NCBI RefSeq assembly: GCF_001613425.1
Contig: NZ_BDCI01000023.1
Location: 62,001 to 126,000, forward strand
Source of the DNA: Nocardia vulneris
GTDB taxonomy: Bacteria > Actinomycetota > Actinomycetes > Mycobacteriales > Mycobacteriaceae
Reading direction: 5' to 3'
DNA length: 64,000 nt
Made by a program: the position numbers and the translations under genes. Each line of letters opens with the position of its first letter. The stretch's first letter is position 1. The notes beneath the pieces are model-generated. The model saw only the letters and a list, made by a program, of their open reading frames with translations, was not told where the DNA came from and did no database searches. Of this stretch, positions 7,830-15,485 are shown piece after piece.

Positions 7830-9343
7830 CCGGCACGGTCCTCGACGTCGACACCGCCGTCTACTACGACACCGCCACCAAGATCGCGGCCGGCGCCGCC
7901 GCCTGGTGGTCGGCGATCGATGCCCGCTGGCCGGAAATGGCCAAGGCCACCGACATGGCCGGCTCGTACACCGACGGCAAGGAGTGGGGCAAGAGCTACG
8001 ACCAGCGGGCCAAAGACATCCTGGCCATGGTCACCAAGGTGGCTTCGGCGGCGCACGCCTATGCCATCGTGCTCAACAACTGCGGCTATCAGCGGGCTCT
8101 CGACGAACACGGCGCCACGATCGACGCCGGACCCGCGCCGGTCAAACCCCCGACTCCGATGTACCCGGTCCTCAACTGCCGAGTCCCGCTGCCGTCGGCG
8201 GGCGGCCCGGGCAGTGGGCTGCTCGACGAGGGCCTGGGTCTGGTCGAGAAGATCGGGCTCACCGTGCCCGACGGCAACGCCACCACGATTTCCAACGCGG
8301 CATTGACCTGGGACGCGGCCCGCAATGCCGAAGGCGCGGCAGGGTTTCCGGCGATTCTCGAGGCCGCCGCGGTCGCATTCCAGGACGTAGCCGCGCCGGA
8401 GGTCGAGTTCATCGACGAGGACCTGCGCGCCCTGAAAGCCGCCGCCGAGGCCGCGCTCACAGCCATGGGCGACCTGGCCCAATCGTGCCGCGACCACCGC
8501 GCCGCCCTCGACGAACTCCGCGACCTGCTCAAACAACAGCTCGAAATGGTGCGCGACGCCCTCATCCAAGAGCTGGCGATCACCGCCGCCATCTCCGTCG
8601 CCTCCTCCTTCATCACCTTCGGCGCAGGCGCCGCGATCGGCCTGGCCGGCGCCGCCGCCATCTGCGCCCGCTACGCCCGCCCCATGCGCCTCATCGTCGA
8701 GCAATGGCAGGCCCGCCGCCGCCTCGCCGCCGGCGTGAAGTTCGACCAAGACCTGGCCCGTCACGTCCGCGAATGCGAACGGTTGGAGGAGTTGGGCCCG
8801 GCGGGGAAGTTGAAGCCGAAGGCGGATCCGCCCGCGAAACCTGCCGATGTAGAACTCGGCCCGATTCAGCACCCGCCGGGCATTCCCAAAGTTGAACTGT
8901 CCCAAGCGGAGCGCGACGTGATCTCCAAGTACACCAGCAATTCCTACGACATCAATACCGCTCTACGATCTGGTGACAAACTCACCGACGCTCAACGTGC
9001 CGAAGTGGAACAGCTCGACACGGTCCTGGACAAGATGCCGGCATTCACGGGAGAGGTGACCCGGCGAACCGATTTACCTGCGGACATACTCGAGCGATAT
9101 CAGATCGGCGGACAAGTCACCGAGGCGGCGTTCACGTCGTCCTCGGCAACAGCCAAGGCTGCCAAGGACCTACCGGTGGAGTTCCAGATCATTTCTGACA
9201 CAGGGCGTTACATCGGCCACCACTCGACCGCACCACAAGAGCTCGAGGTCTTGTTCAAGAGTGGTACACCGTTCCGCATCGTCGACCGGTTCCCGGCCGA
9301 CGACGGAAGGCTCATCATCCAAATGCGAGAAATGCCGCGGTAG
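7826..9343 (+). CDS. Type VII secreted polymorphic toxin with C-terminal ADP-ribosyltransferase domain
   Basis: A 505-residue protein in three parts. Residues 1 to about 110 are helical and WXG100-like (AWWSAIDARWPEM). Residues of about 200-330 are long helices with a hydrophobic hairpin (ITAAISVASSFITFGAGAAI). Residues of about 360-500 match ADP-ribosyltransferase exoenzymes of the R-S-E class: YTSNSYDINTALRSG, Arg413/Arg414 in VTRRTDLP, FTSSS at 436-440 as the STS motif, and E472-x-E474 in PQELEVLF followed by GTPFRIVDRF. The catalytic set therefore appears intact, which would transfer ADP-ribose from NAD to a target. The gene is coupled to the upstream WXG100 gene and followed by a small acidic gene. 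The target, whether rival bacteria or host, cannot be told. Confidence 0.8.
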   Translation: MTGTVLDVDTAVYYDTATKIAAGAAAWWSAIDARWPEMAKATDMAGSYTDGKEWGKSYDQRAKDILAMVTKVASAAHAYAIVLNNCGYQRALDEHGATIDAGPAPVKPPTPMYPVLNCRVPLPSAGGPGSGLLDEGLGLVEKIGLTVPDGNATTISNAALTWDAARNAEGAAGFPAILEAAAVAFQDVAAPEVEFIDEDLRALKAAAEAALTAMGDLAQSCRDHRAALDELRDLLKQQLEMVRDALIQELAITAAISVASSFITFGAGAAIGLAGAAAICARYARPMRLIVEQWQARRRLAAGVKFDQDLARHVRECERLEELGPAGKLKPKADPPAKPADVELGPIQHPPGIPKVELSQAERDVISKYTSNSYDINTALRSGDKLTDAQRAEVEQLDTVLDKMPAFTGEVTRRTDLPADILERYQIGGQVTEAAFTSSSATAKAAKDLPVEFQIISDTGRYIGHHSTAPQELEVLFKSGTPFRIVDRFPADDGRLIIQMREMPR

Positions 9344-9365
9344 CGGTGTGGGGAGATGGAGACAC

Positions 9366-9611
9366 ATGCCTGAAGAAATCGATGGAAAGATCTTCTACTC
9401 ACCTGACGAGGTCGAGCCACTGCCGCCCGAGGAGATCGCCCGATTGAAGGAGCGGTTCGCGGCGTTCAACAAGAAGCGTGACGCTGTGCCGGAAGAGGAA
9501 CGCATCCACCTGCGTGACCGCTTCGGTGATGATGCCGTCGGCACCGACCGGGAAGCGGAGTACTGGGTTCAGGTGGAAGAACGGAAGAAACGAGGGGAGT
9601 ACTGGGGATAG
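9366..9611 (+). CDS. Small acidic protein, candidate immunity protein
   Basis: An 81-residue, highly charged protein rich in Glu and Asp (PDEVEPLPPEEIARLKERF, then PEEERIHLRDRFGDD). I do not recognise a family. The ATG follows a strong site (ggggagatgg), 22 bases after the toxin stop. Position, size and acidity fit the pattern of immunity proteins encoded directly after polymorphic toxins, so neutralisation of the ADP-ribosyltransferase is the leading inference. It could also be an unrelated regulator or a truncated gene. Confidence 0.6.
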   Translation: MPEEIDGKIFYSPDEVEPLPPEEIARLKERFAAFNKKRDAVPEEERIHLRDRFGDDAVGTDREAEYWVQVEERKKRGEYWG

Positions 9612-9660
9612 ATCTCCTCAGGGCGCTCGGGCACTCGAGGGGTGGCGGACTGATCGAACT

Positions 9661-9735
9661 CCCGCACCCTTCGTTGTTCTGAACCCGGCGTGTCTTCCGG
9701 CAAGTCGGGGTGCGGGAACACGGAACGGGTGCGGG
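9661..9735. repeat. Intergenic repeat related to the 40-41 kb array
   Basis: CCCGCACCC at 9661-9669 faces GGGTGCGGG at both 9708-9716 and 9727-9735. Inside, ggcgtgtcttccggcaagtc (9688-9707) resembles the loop core of the six stem-loop units at 40.4-41.2 kb, which read as ggtgtgtcg plus cggcaagtcg. This looks like a solo copy of the same dispersed family. It lies between the 3' ends of convergent genes. Confidence 0.45.
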
Positions 9736-9737
9736 AA

Positions 9738-9759
9738 CCTCGCTCTCGCGAAAGCGAGG
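9738..9759. terminator. Hairpin between convergent genes
   Basis: CCTCGCT pairs with AGCGAGG around an eight-base loop (ctcgcgaa). It lies just after the stop of fadE33 (minus strand) and 126 bases after the small acidic gene (plus strand), so it may serve either. No T-run follows. Confidence 0.45.
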
Positions 9760-9762
9760 GGT

Positions 9763-10818
9763 TCAGGCGGTTTGGGCTTGGGGGCGGGGTGGGGTGCCGA
9801 AGAGGTGGGCATCTCCGTGGGCGCGTTTGAAGAAGAGGTGGGCGTCGTGTTCCCAGGTGATGGCGATGCCGCCGTGTAGTTGAACGGTTTCGGCGACGAT
9901 GGTGGTGAGGGCGTCGGAGCAGTGCAGGCGGGCGACCCAGACGTCTTCGGCGGCGCCGGGGGACTGCTCGGTGACCGCGAGGGCTGCGGCCTGAGCGGCG
10001 GACTTGGCGGATTCCAGCAGCACGTACATGTCGGCCATGCGGTGTTTGAGTGCTTGGAAGCTGCCGATGGCGCGGCCGAACTGGACGCGGGATTTGGTGT
10101 AGTCGACGGTCAGCTCGAGGCAGCGTTCGGCGGCGCCCACCTGCTCGGCCGCGATTGCGGCCCAAGCGATTTCCCGCAGCTGCGTGCGCACGGCGACCGG
10201 GTCTCCGGTGCCGAGGCGGCGCGCTTTCACCTCGGTGAAGGTAACGCTGCTCAATTTCCGGGTCGGGTCCATGGTGGGCACCGTCCGCCGCGATACGCCT
10301 GCGGTGTCCGCCGGTACTTCGAAAAGCCCGCTCGCGGTGACCACGAGGAAGGTGTCGGCCCCCACGCCGTCGAGCACGTAATGGGCGGTACCGGTGAGCT
10401 TTCCGTCCGCCTCGCGGACTCCGGCTTCGTCCCACCCGCTTTCACCTGCCCAGCAGACCGCCAACGTCCGGGTGCCCTCGGCGACCTCGGGGAGGAGCCG
10501 TGCGGACGCCTCGGTATCGCCGGACAGCAACACGGCTTGCACGCCGAGCACGGCAGACCCGAGCATCGGCACCCCGGCCAGCGTGCGCCCGAGTTCGCCT
10601 ACGACCAGCAGGGATTCGACCAAGCTGGCCCCGATCCCGCCGTACTCCTCGGGCACGGCGAGCGCCGCGACGCCGATCTGCTCGCACAGCAGCCGCCACA
10701 GCGCGGGGTCGTAGCCGAGTTCGGTGTCCATCGCCTTACGCACCGCCGCGGATCCGGCGTGCTTGGTGAGCAGTGCGCGCACCGAGGCGGTGAACTCCTG
10801 GTGTTCGGTGTTCGTCAT
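9763..10818 (-). CDS. fadE33: Acyl-CoA dehydrogenase FadE33
   Basis: A 351-residue acyl-CoA dehydrogenase-like subunit. The C-terminal half carries the FAD-contact segment YTKSRVQFGRAIGSFQALKHRMADM and the closing QLHGGIAITWEHDAHLFFKRA. The short length and absence of the usual catalytic Glu segment fit the partner subunits of mycobacterial heteromeric FadE enzymes. In M. tuberculosis fadE31-32-33 follow fadD3 in the KstR2 regulon and act in oxidation of C/D-ring (HIP) CoA intermediates. It is last in a five-gene minus-strand operon and overlaps fadE32 by four bases. The ATG at 10818 begins the family-like MTNTEHQEF. Confidence 0.85.
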   Translation of the reverse strand: MTNTEHQEFTASVRALLTKHAGSAAVRKAMDTELGYDPALWRLLCEQIGVAALAVPEEYGGIGASLVESLLVVGELGRTLAGVPMLGSAVLGVQAVLLSGDTEASARLLPEVAEGTRTLAVCWAGESGWDEAGVREADGKLTGTAHYVLDGVGADTFLVVTASGLFEVPADTAGVSRRTVPTMDPTRKLSSVTFTEVKARRLGTGDPVAVRTQLREIAWAAIAAEQVGAAERCLELTVDYTKSRVQFGRAIGSFQALKHRMADMYVLLESAKSAAQAAALAVTEQSPGAAEDVWVARLHCSDALTTIVAETVQLHGGIAITWEHDAHLFFKRAHGDAHLFGTPPRPQAQTA

Positions 10819-11837
10819 GCTGTTCCTCGCTCGGCCGTCGCCTCGTCGCGCAATGCGCGGGCGATCCGGCCGCGATGCAGATCCGTTGTGCCCCAGGCGG
10901 AGCGCAGCGCGGTGACCCGGGTGAGCCACAGCGAAAGGTCGTATTCGGCGGTGTAACCGATCGCGCCGTGCACCTGCAGGGCAGCGCGCGAAGCCCGGTA
11001 AGCCGCATCACCGCAGGCGATCACGGCTGCCGAGACGTCCCGCCCGCGGGTCGGTGTCGCCATGGTGAGCGCGGCGCGGTAGAGCAGCGGTTCGGCCAGA
11101 TCGAGTCCGATCAGCACGTCGGCGAGCTTCTGCTTGACGGCTTGGAATTCGCCGATCGGTTTGCCGAACTGCTTGCGCTGCTTGGCATATCCGGTGGTGG
11201 CGTCGAGCAGCGCCCGGCCCGCGCCGAGCAGCTGTGCCGCACAGGCGAGCGCCCCGGTGTCGAAGGCGGCGGCCACGGCCGCGGGCACCGCGTCGCCCTC
11301 GGCGACCGGTTCGTCCGCCGCGACGGTGAACAGTCGCCGAGCCGGATCGATCGATCGGATGGTTCCGGTGCGTTGCGCGGTGGACAGCCGCGCGCCGTCG
11401 GCGATCAGCACCACTTCGGCGGTGTCGGCGTCCAGCGCGACGCTGCCCTGCTCCGGCGCGGTGAACGCGAGGGTGCCCAGCGCGCTGCCTTCGGCGAGGC
11501 CGGGCAGCCAGCGCGCAGCCGGTTCGTCATCCGGAAGTGCCTGCAGGAGAGCAGGTATCGCGGCTGCCGTCTCGATCAGCGGTCCGGGCGCGGCGGCGCG
11601 GCCGAGTTCGATGAACGCCACCACCAGATCGATCGGTTCGGCCCCGACCCCGCCGTGTTCGTCAGCGGTGGCCAGGCCGAGCACCCCGGCACCGGCCAGC
11701 TGTCGGATGAGCGCGCGGCCGGGCCGCGGATCGCCGGTCGCCCAATGGCGCACGGCCGCGGGTGTGCGCCCGGCGTCGAGCAGCTTGCGTACGCTGCCGC
11801 CGAAGTCGAGCTGCTCGGGACTGAGCGCGAATCTCAT
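10815..11837 (-). CDS. fadE32: Acyl-CoA dehydrogenase FadE32
   Basis: A 340-residue acyl-CoA dehydrogenase-like subunit (MRFALSPEQLDFGGSVRKLL at the start, GYAKQRKQFGKPIGEFQAVK and HGAIGYTAEYDLSLWL near the end). Its length and gene position match FadE32 of the HIP operon, which pairs with another FadE to form an active flavoenzyme. It overlaps both neighbours by four bases, showing tight translational coupling within fadD3-echA-fadE31-fadE32-fadE33. Expression should follow KstR2 through the operator upstream of fadD3. Confidence 0.86.
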   Translation of the reverse strand: MRFALSPEQLDFGGSVRKLLDAGRTPAAVRHWATGDPRPGRALIRQLAGAGVLGLATADEHGGVGAEPIDLVVAFIELGRAAAPGPLIETAAAIPALLQALPDDEPAARWLPGLAEGSALGTLAFTAPEQGSVALDADTAEVVLIADGARLSTAQRTGTIRSIDPARRLFTVAADEPVAEGDAVPAAVAAAFDTGALACAAQLLGAGRALLDATTGYAKQRKQFGKPIGEFQAVKQKLADVLIGLDLAEPLLYRAALTMATPTRGRDVSAAVIACGDAAYRASRAALQVHGAIGYTAEYDLSLWLTRVTALRSAWGTTDLHRGRIARALRDEATAERGTA

Positions 11838-12976
11838 CGGCTGCTTCCTCTCGGTAGTCCGAGCAGCCGCTCGGCGATGATGTTGCGCTGAATCTCGTTG
11901 GTACCCGCGTAGATCGGGCCGGAGAGCGAGAACAGATAGCCGTCGGTCCAGGGCCCGGATCGTTCGGCGGCGGCGCCGAGCACGTCGAGCCCGGTCTCGT
12001 GCATCGCGATATCGAGTTCGGACCAGAACACCTTGGTGATCGACGATTCCGCGCCGAGTTTGCCGCCCTCGTTGAGCCGGGTGACCGTGCCGAAGGTGTG
12101 GAGCCGGTAAGCCTCGCTGCCGATCCAGGCGTCCACCACGGCATCTCGCTGCGCGGTGTTGGCCTGGTCGCCCTGGTCGAGCCAGAGGTCGATCAAGCGT
12201 TGCGCGGTCGCACTGAACCGCCCCGGGCTGCGCAGGGACAGCCCGCGCTCGTTGCTCGAGGTGCTCATCGCGACCCGCCAGCCTTCGCCGGGCGCGCCGA
12301 TCACGTCACGGTCGGGCACGAACACCTCGTCGAGGAAGATCTCGGCGAAGCCGGGTTCCCCGTCCAGCTGGGGAATCGGCCGGACCGAAACACCGTCGGC
12401 GGTGAGCGGGAACATGACGTAGGTCAGTCCCTTGTGCCGTTCGGCTTCGGGGTCGCTGCGGAACAGGCCGAAGGCCCAATCCGCGTACGCCGCACGGGAA
12501 CTCCAGGTCTTCTGGCCGCTCAGCAGCCAGCCGCCGCTGGTACGGCGGGCGGTGGAGCGGATGCCCGCGAGGTCGCTGCCCGCTTCGGGTTCAGACCAGG
12601 CCTGGGCCCAGATATCGTCACCGCGCGCCATCCGCGGCATGATCCGGTCCAGCTGCTCGGTGGTGCCGTGTTCGAAAAGCGTTGGTGCCAGCAGGAAGAT
12701 GCCGTTCTGGCTCACCCGGCCCGGCGCGTTCGCCGCGTAGTACTCCTGCTCGAACAGCACCCACTCCAGCAGGGACACGTCGCGGCCGCCGTACTCGTCC
12801 GGCCACGCGACCACGGACAGGCGCGCCTCGGCGAGGGTGCGCTCCCACGCACGGTGGGCCTCGAATCCCGCCTTGGTGTCCATCGAGGGGAGCGGTTGCG
12901 CGGGTTTGTGCGCGGCCAGGAAGTCGCGGACTTCGGCCTGGAACTCTTGTGTCGCCTGGTCGATCTCGAGGTCCAC
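11834..12976 (-). CDS. fadE31: Acyl-CoA dehydrogenase FadE31
   Basis: A 380-residue acyl-CoA dehydrogenase of the larger, catalytic type. It has WSEPEAGSDLAG and GWLLSGQKTWSS in the middle domain, SSNERGLSLRSPG where heteromeric enzymes such as FadE26 carry the catalytic Glu, and the terminal GPIYAGTNEIQRNIIAERLLGL. With FadE32 or FadE33 it probably forms the dehydrogenase acting on HIP-derived CoA esters. The GTG start abuts the stop of the upstream enoyl-CoA hydratase and the stop overlaps fadE32, so it sits inside the operon. Confidence 0.88.
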   Translation of the reverse strand: MDLEIDQATQEFQAEVRDFLAAHKPAQPLPSMDTKAGFEAHRAWERTLAEARLSVVAWPDEYGGRDVSLLEWVLFEQEYYAANAPGRVSQNGIFLLAPTLFEHGTTEQLDRIMPRMARGDDIWAQAWSEPEAGSDLAGIRSTARRTSGGWLLSGQKTWSSRAAYADWAFGLFRSDPEAERHKGLTYVMFPLTADGVSVRPIPQLDGEPGFAEIFLDEVFVPDRDVIGAPGEGWRVAMSTSSNERGLSLRSPGRFSATAQRLIDLWLDQGDQANTAQRDAVVDAWIGSEAYRLHTFGTVTRLNEGGKLGAESSITKVFWSELDIAMHETGLDVLGAAAERSGPWTDGYLFSLSGPIYAGTNEIQRNIIAERLLGLPRGSSR

Positions 12977-13858
12977 TTACTTCGCCCCGTTCTCGCCGGT
13001 CGCGGTGGCCTTCATCGACTTGGCGTTCATGCCGCCGAGCGAATCGGCGCCGACTTCGGCGTTGTGTGCGTGGGCGAAGTGATGCAGGCCGAACACCGAG
13101 TCCATCCCGGCCCGCATGCCCATCAGGTCTTCGGCCTGATTGACCGCCTTCTTGGTCAGTGCGAGGCCGAAGCGCGGCATGGTGGCGATCTTTTCGGCCA
13201 GCGCGAGCGTCTCGGTTTCCAGCTCCGCGCGGGGCACGACCCGGTTCACCATGCCCCACTCCTTGGCCTGGGCCGCGCCGAATCGGTCGCCGGTGAACAG
13301 GAACTCCTTGGCCGCACGCGGTCCCATCACCCAGGGGTGCGCGAAATACTCCACACCCGGAATGCCCATCCGCACAACGGGGTCGGAGAAGAATGCGTCG
13401 TCGGACGCGATGATCAGATCGCACACCCAGGCGAGCATGAGTCCGCCCGCGATGCACGCGCCCTGCACCATGGCGATGGTCGGCTTGGGGATCTCCCGCC
13501 AGCGCCGGCACATGCCGAGGTACACCTCGAGCTCGCGCGCGAAACGCTGGTCACCGCCGGCCTTGTCGACGTGGTCCCACCACAGCGTCGCCTTGTTCGG
13601 GTAGTGCACGTGGTGGTCGCGGCCCGGCGTGCCGATATCGTGGCCGGCACTGAAGTGTTTTCCGTTGCCCGCCAACACGATCACCCCGACCTCGGGGTCC
13701 TCGACGGCTCGCTCGAACGCGGCGTCGAGCGCGTAGGTCATCACCGAGTTCTGCGCGTTGCGGTAGTCCGGCCGGTTCAGCGTCACGATCGCGACGCGGC
13801 CACGCACCTCGTAGGTGACGACTTCCCCCTCGTCCGGGACAGCCGGTTCCGACATCAC
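12977..13858 (-). CDS. Enoyl-CoA hydratase/isomerase family protein in the HIP operon
   Basis: A 293-residue crotonase-fold protein. The oxyanion-hole segment is GKHFSAGHDIGTPGRD and the second is VQGACIAGGLMLAWVCDLIIAS; the usual hydratase catalytic Glu region reads GIPGVEYFAHP. An insertion rich in His and aromatic residues follows the first motif (HHVHYPNKATLWW). It lies between fadD3 and fadE31, overlapping fadD3 by four bases, a place where M. tuberculosis has no gene. It may hydrate or isomerise a ring-C/D CoA intermediate. The GTG at 13858 and the ATG at 13855 are both possible starts. Confidence 0.85.
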   Translation of the reverse strand: MMSEPAVPDEGEVVTYEVRGRVAIVTLNRPDYRNAQNSVMTYALDAAFERAVEDPEVGVIVLAGNGKHFSAGHDIGTPGRDHHVHYPNKATLWWDHVDKAGGDQRFARELEVYLGMCRRWREIPKPTIAMVQGACIAGGLMLAWVCDLIIASDDAFFSDPVVRMGIPGVEYFAHPWVMGPRAAKEFLFTGDRFGAAQAKEWGMVNRVVPRAELETETLALAEKIATMPRFGLALTKKAVNQAEDLMGMRAGMDSVFGLHHFAHAHNAEVGADSLGGMNAKSMKATATGENGAK

Positions 13859-15408
13859 GAAATCTCCTCACGTAGTTGACGCTTGAGCACTTTCCCGGCG
13901 GCGCTGTAGGGCAGCTGATCGCGGAATTCCACGAATCGCGGCACCTTGAAGTTGGCCAGCACGGTGGTGGCGTGCGCGCGCACCTGTTCTTCGGTGAGCG
14001 TCGCGCCCGCCTTGCGGACGACGAAAGCCTTGCCCACCTCGCCCATCCGGGTGTCCGGCACCCCGACGACCGCGGATTCGGCCACGCCGTCCAACCGGGC
14101 GAGGGCCTGCTCGACTTCGGCCGGGTACACGTTGAATCCGCCGGAGATGTACATGTCCTTGAGCCGGTCGGTGATCTTCAGATAGCCGCGCTCGTCGACG
14201 GTGCCGATATCGCCGGTGTGCAGCCAGCCGTCGGAATCGATGGCGGCAGCGGTGCTTTCGGGGTCGTCGAGGTAGCCGAGCATCACGTTCGGCCCGCGCA
14301 GCAGCACCTCACCGTCGCCGGCGAGGCGCAGTTCGAAGTCCGCGATCGGCCTGCCGCAGGTGCCCGCGATGGTCGCCGCGTCGTCGTCGGTGCGGCACAT
14401 GGTGCCGAACCCGGAGGCTTCGGACAGGCCGTAGGCGGTGAGCACGATGTCGAAATCGAGTTCGTCGCGCATCCGTTCGATGAGCACCACCGGCACGGTC
14501 GCCGCGCCGGTCACCGCGATTCGCAGCGTGCCGAGATCGAAGTCGCCACGCCGGGGGTGGTCGAGGATCGTCTGATAGATCGTCGGCGGGCCGGGCAGGA
14601 CGGTGATCTGCTCTTCGCTGATCAGCCGCAACGTGACGGGCACATCGAAGACCGCCTGCGGCACGATCGTGGCGCCGGTGACCAGGCAGGCCAGAATGCC
14701 CGCCTTGTAGCCGAAGTTGTGGAAGAACGGATTCACCACGAGATACCGGTCGTCGCTGCGCAGCGTGGTGCACTCGGCCCAGGCCCGGACCACCGAGAGC
14801 GCTTGGCGGTGCGCCACGAGCGTGCCCTTGCTGCGCCCGGTGGTGCCGGAGGTGAACAGGATGTCGGCGATATCGTCCGGCCGGACCGCCGACGCGCGGT
14901 CCTCGGCCTCGGTGAGTGTGGCCTTTTCCGCGATCCCGGCCAATTCCGACCAGTCGAACGCAGTGGCGTCGGTGGTCGCGGTGTCCGGTTCGACCGGGAT
15001 GACGACCACCGTCTCGATGCTGAGATCCGGTGCGGTCGCGCGTAATTCGGCCAGGCGGTCGCGCCCGAGGAAGGTGCCGGCGATGAACAGCGCCCGTGCG
15101 TCCACCCGGGCGAGCACGTCCGCGGCCTCCGCGGCGACATAGCGGGTGTTCAACGGCACCAGGGCAGCGCCGACGTAGTGCGCGCCGAGCGCGGCGACCA
15201 CCCAGTGGTGGGTGTTCGGCGCCCACATCGCGACGCGGTCGCCGGCTTGCACACCGCGCGCGATCAGCGCCCGCGCCACGTCCAGGACCGCGGCGTGCAG
15301 CTGTGTCCAGTCCAGCCGGACCGCGCCGTCGGCGAGCGCGGGCGCGGCGCCGAAGGTCTGCGCGGCCTGCCGCAGCGCCAGCGGTGTCGTCTGTGCAGGG
15401 GTTGTCAC
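13855..15408 (-). CDS. fadD3: HIP-CoA synthetase FadD3
   Basis: A 517-residue adenylate-forming acyl-CoA ligase. The AMP-binding P-loop is ILFTSGTTGRSKGT near residue 190. Further motifs are TAYGLSEASGFGTM, GDIGTVDERGYLKITDRLKDM and NVYPAEVE, with the terminal catalytic Lys region AAGKVLKRQLREE. FadD3 of Mycobacterium and Rhodococcus activates HIP, the two-ring propionate left after A/B-ring cleavage, and so starts C/D-ring breakdown. It is the first gene of the minus-strand operon and faces fadE30 across a 77-base gap holding a KstR2 box. Confidence 0.9.
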   Translation of the reverse strand: MTTPAQTTPLALRQAAQTFGAAPALADGAVRLDWTQLHAAVLDVARALIARGVQAGDRVAMWAPNTHHWVVAALGAHYVGAALVPLNTRYVAAEAADVLARVDARALFIAGTFLGRDRLAELRATAPDLSIETVVVIPVEPDTATTDATAFDWSELAGIAEKATLTEAEDRASAVRPDDIADILFTSGTTGRSKGTLVAHRQALSVVRAWAECTTLRSDDRYLVVNPFFHNFGYKAGILACLVTGATIVPQAVFDVPVTLRLISEEQITVLPGPPTIYQTILDHPRRGDFDLGTLRIAVTGAATVPVVLIERMRDELDFDIVLTAYGLSEASGFGTMCRTDDDAATIAGTCGRPIADFELRLAGDGEVLLRGPNVMLGYLDDPESTAAAIDSDGWLHTGDIGTVDERGYLKITDRLKDMYISGGFNVYPAEVEQALARLDGVAESAVVGVPDTRMGEVGKAFVVRKAGATLTEEQVRAHATTVLANFKVPRFVEFRDQLPYSAAGKVLKRQLREEIS

Positions 15409-15455
15409 GGTTGTCCTTACCGTTCGTGCAGGGCACTTATGTGCGCGCCCTACAA

Positions 15456-15469
15456 AGCAAGTGCTTGGT
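15456..15469. promoter_or_regulatory. KstR2 operator (fadD3/fadE30)
   Basis: AGCAAGTGCTTGGT matches the published KstR2 pattern AnCAAGnnCTTGnT at every fixed position. It lies in the divergent gap between fadD3 and fadE30 and shares the AGCA...GCTTGGT frame with the sites near kstR2 and echA20. It should repress both operons until HIP-CoA accumulates. Confidence 0.85.
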
Positions 15470-15485
15470 AGGTTATCCTACCGGC

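Noticed and set aside
11999..13879. A 626-codon open frame on the plus strand
   Set aside because: It is antisense to fadE31 and the enoyl-CoA hydratase, whose protein families are clear. Long shadow frames are normal at this GC content.
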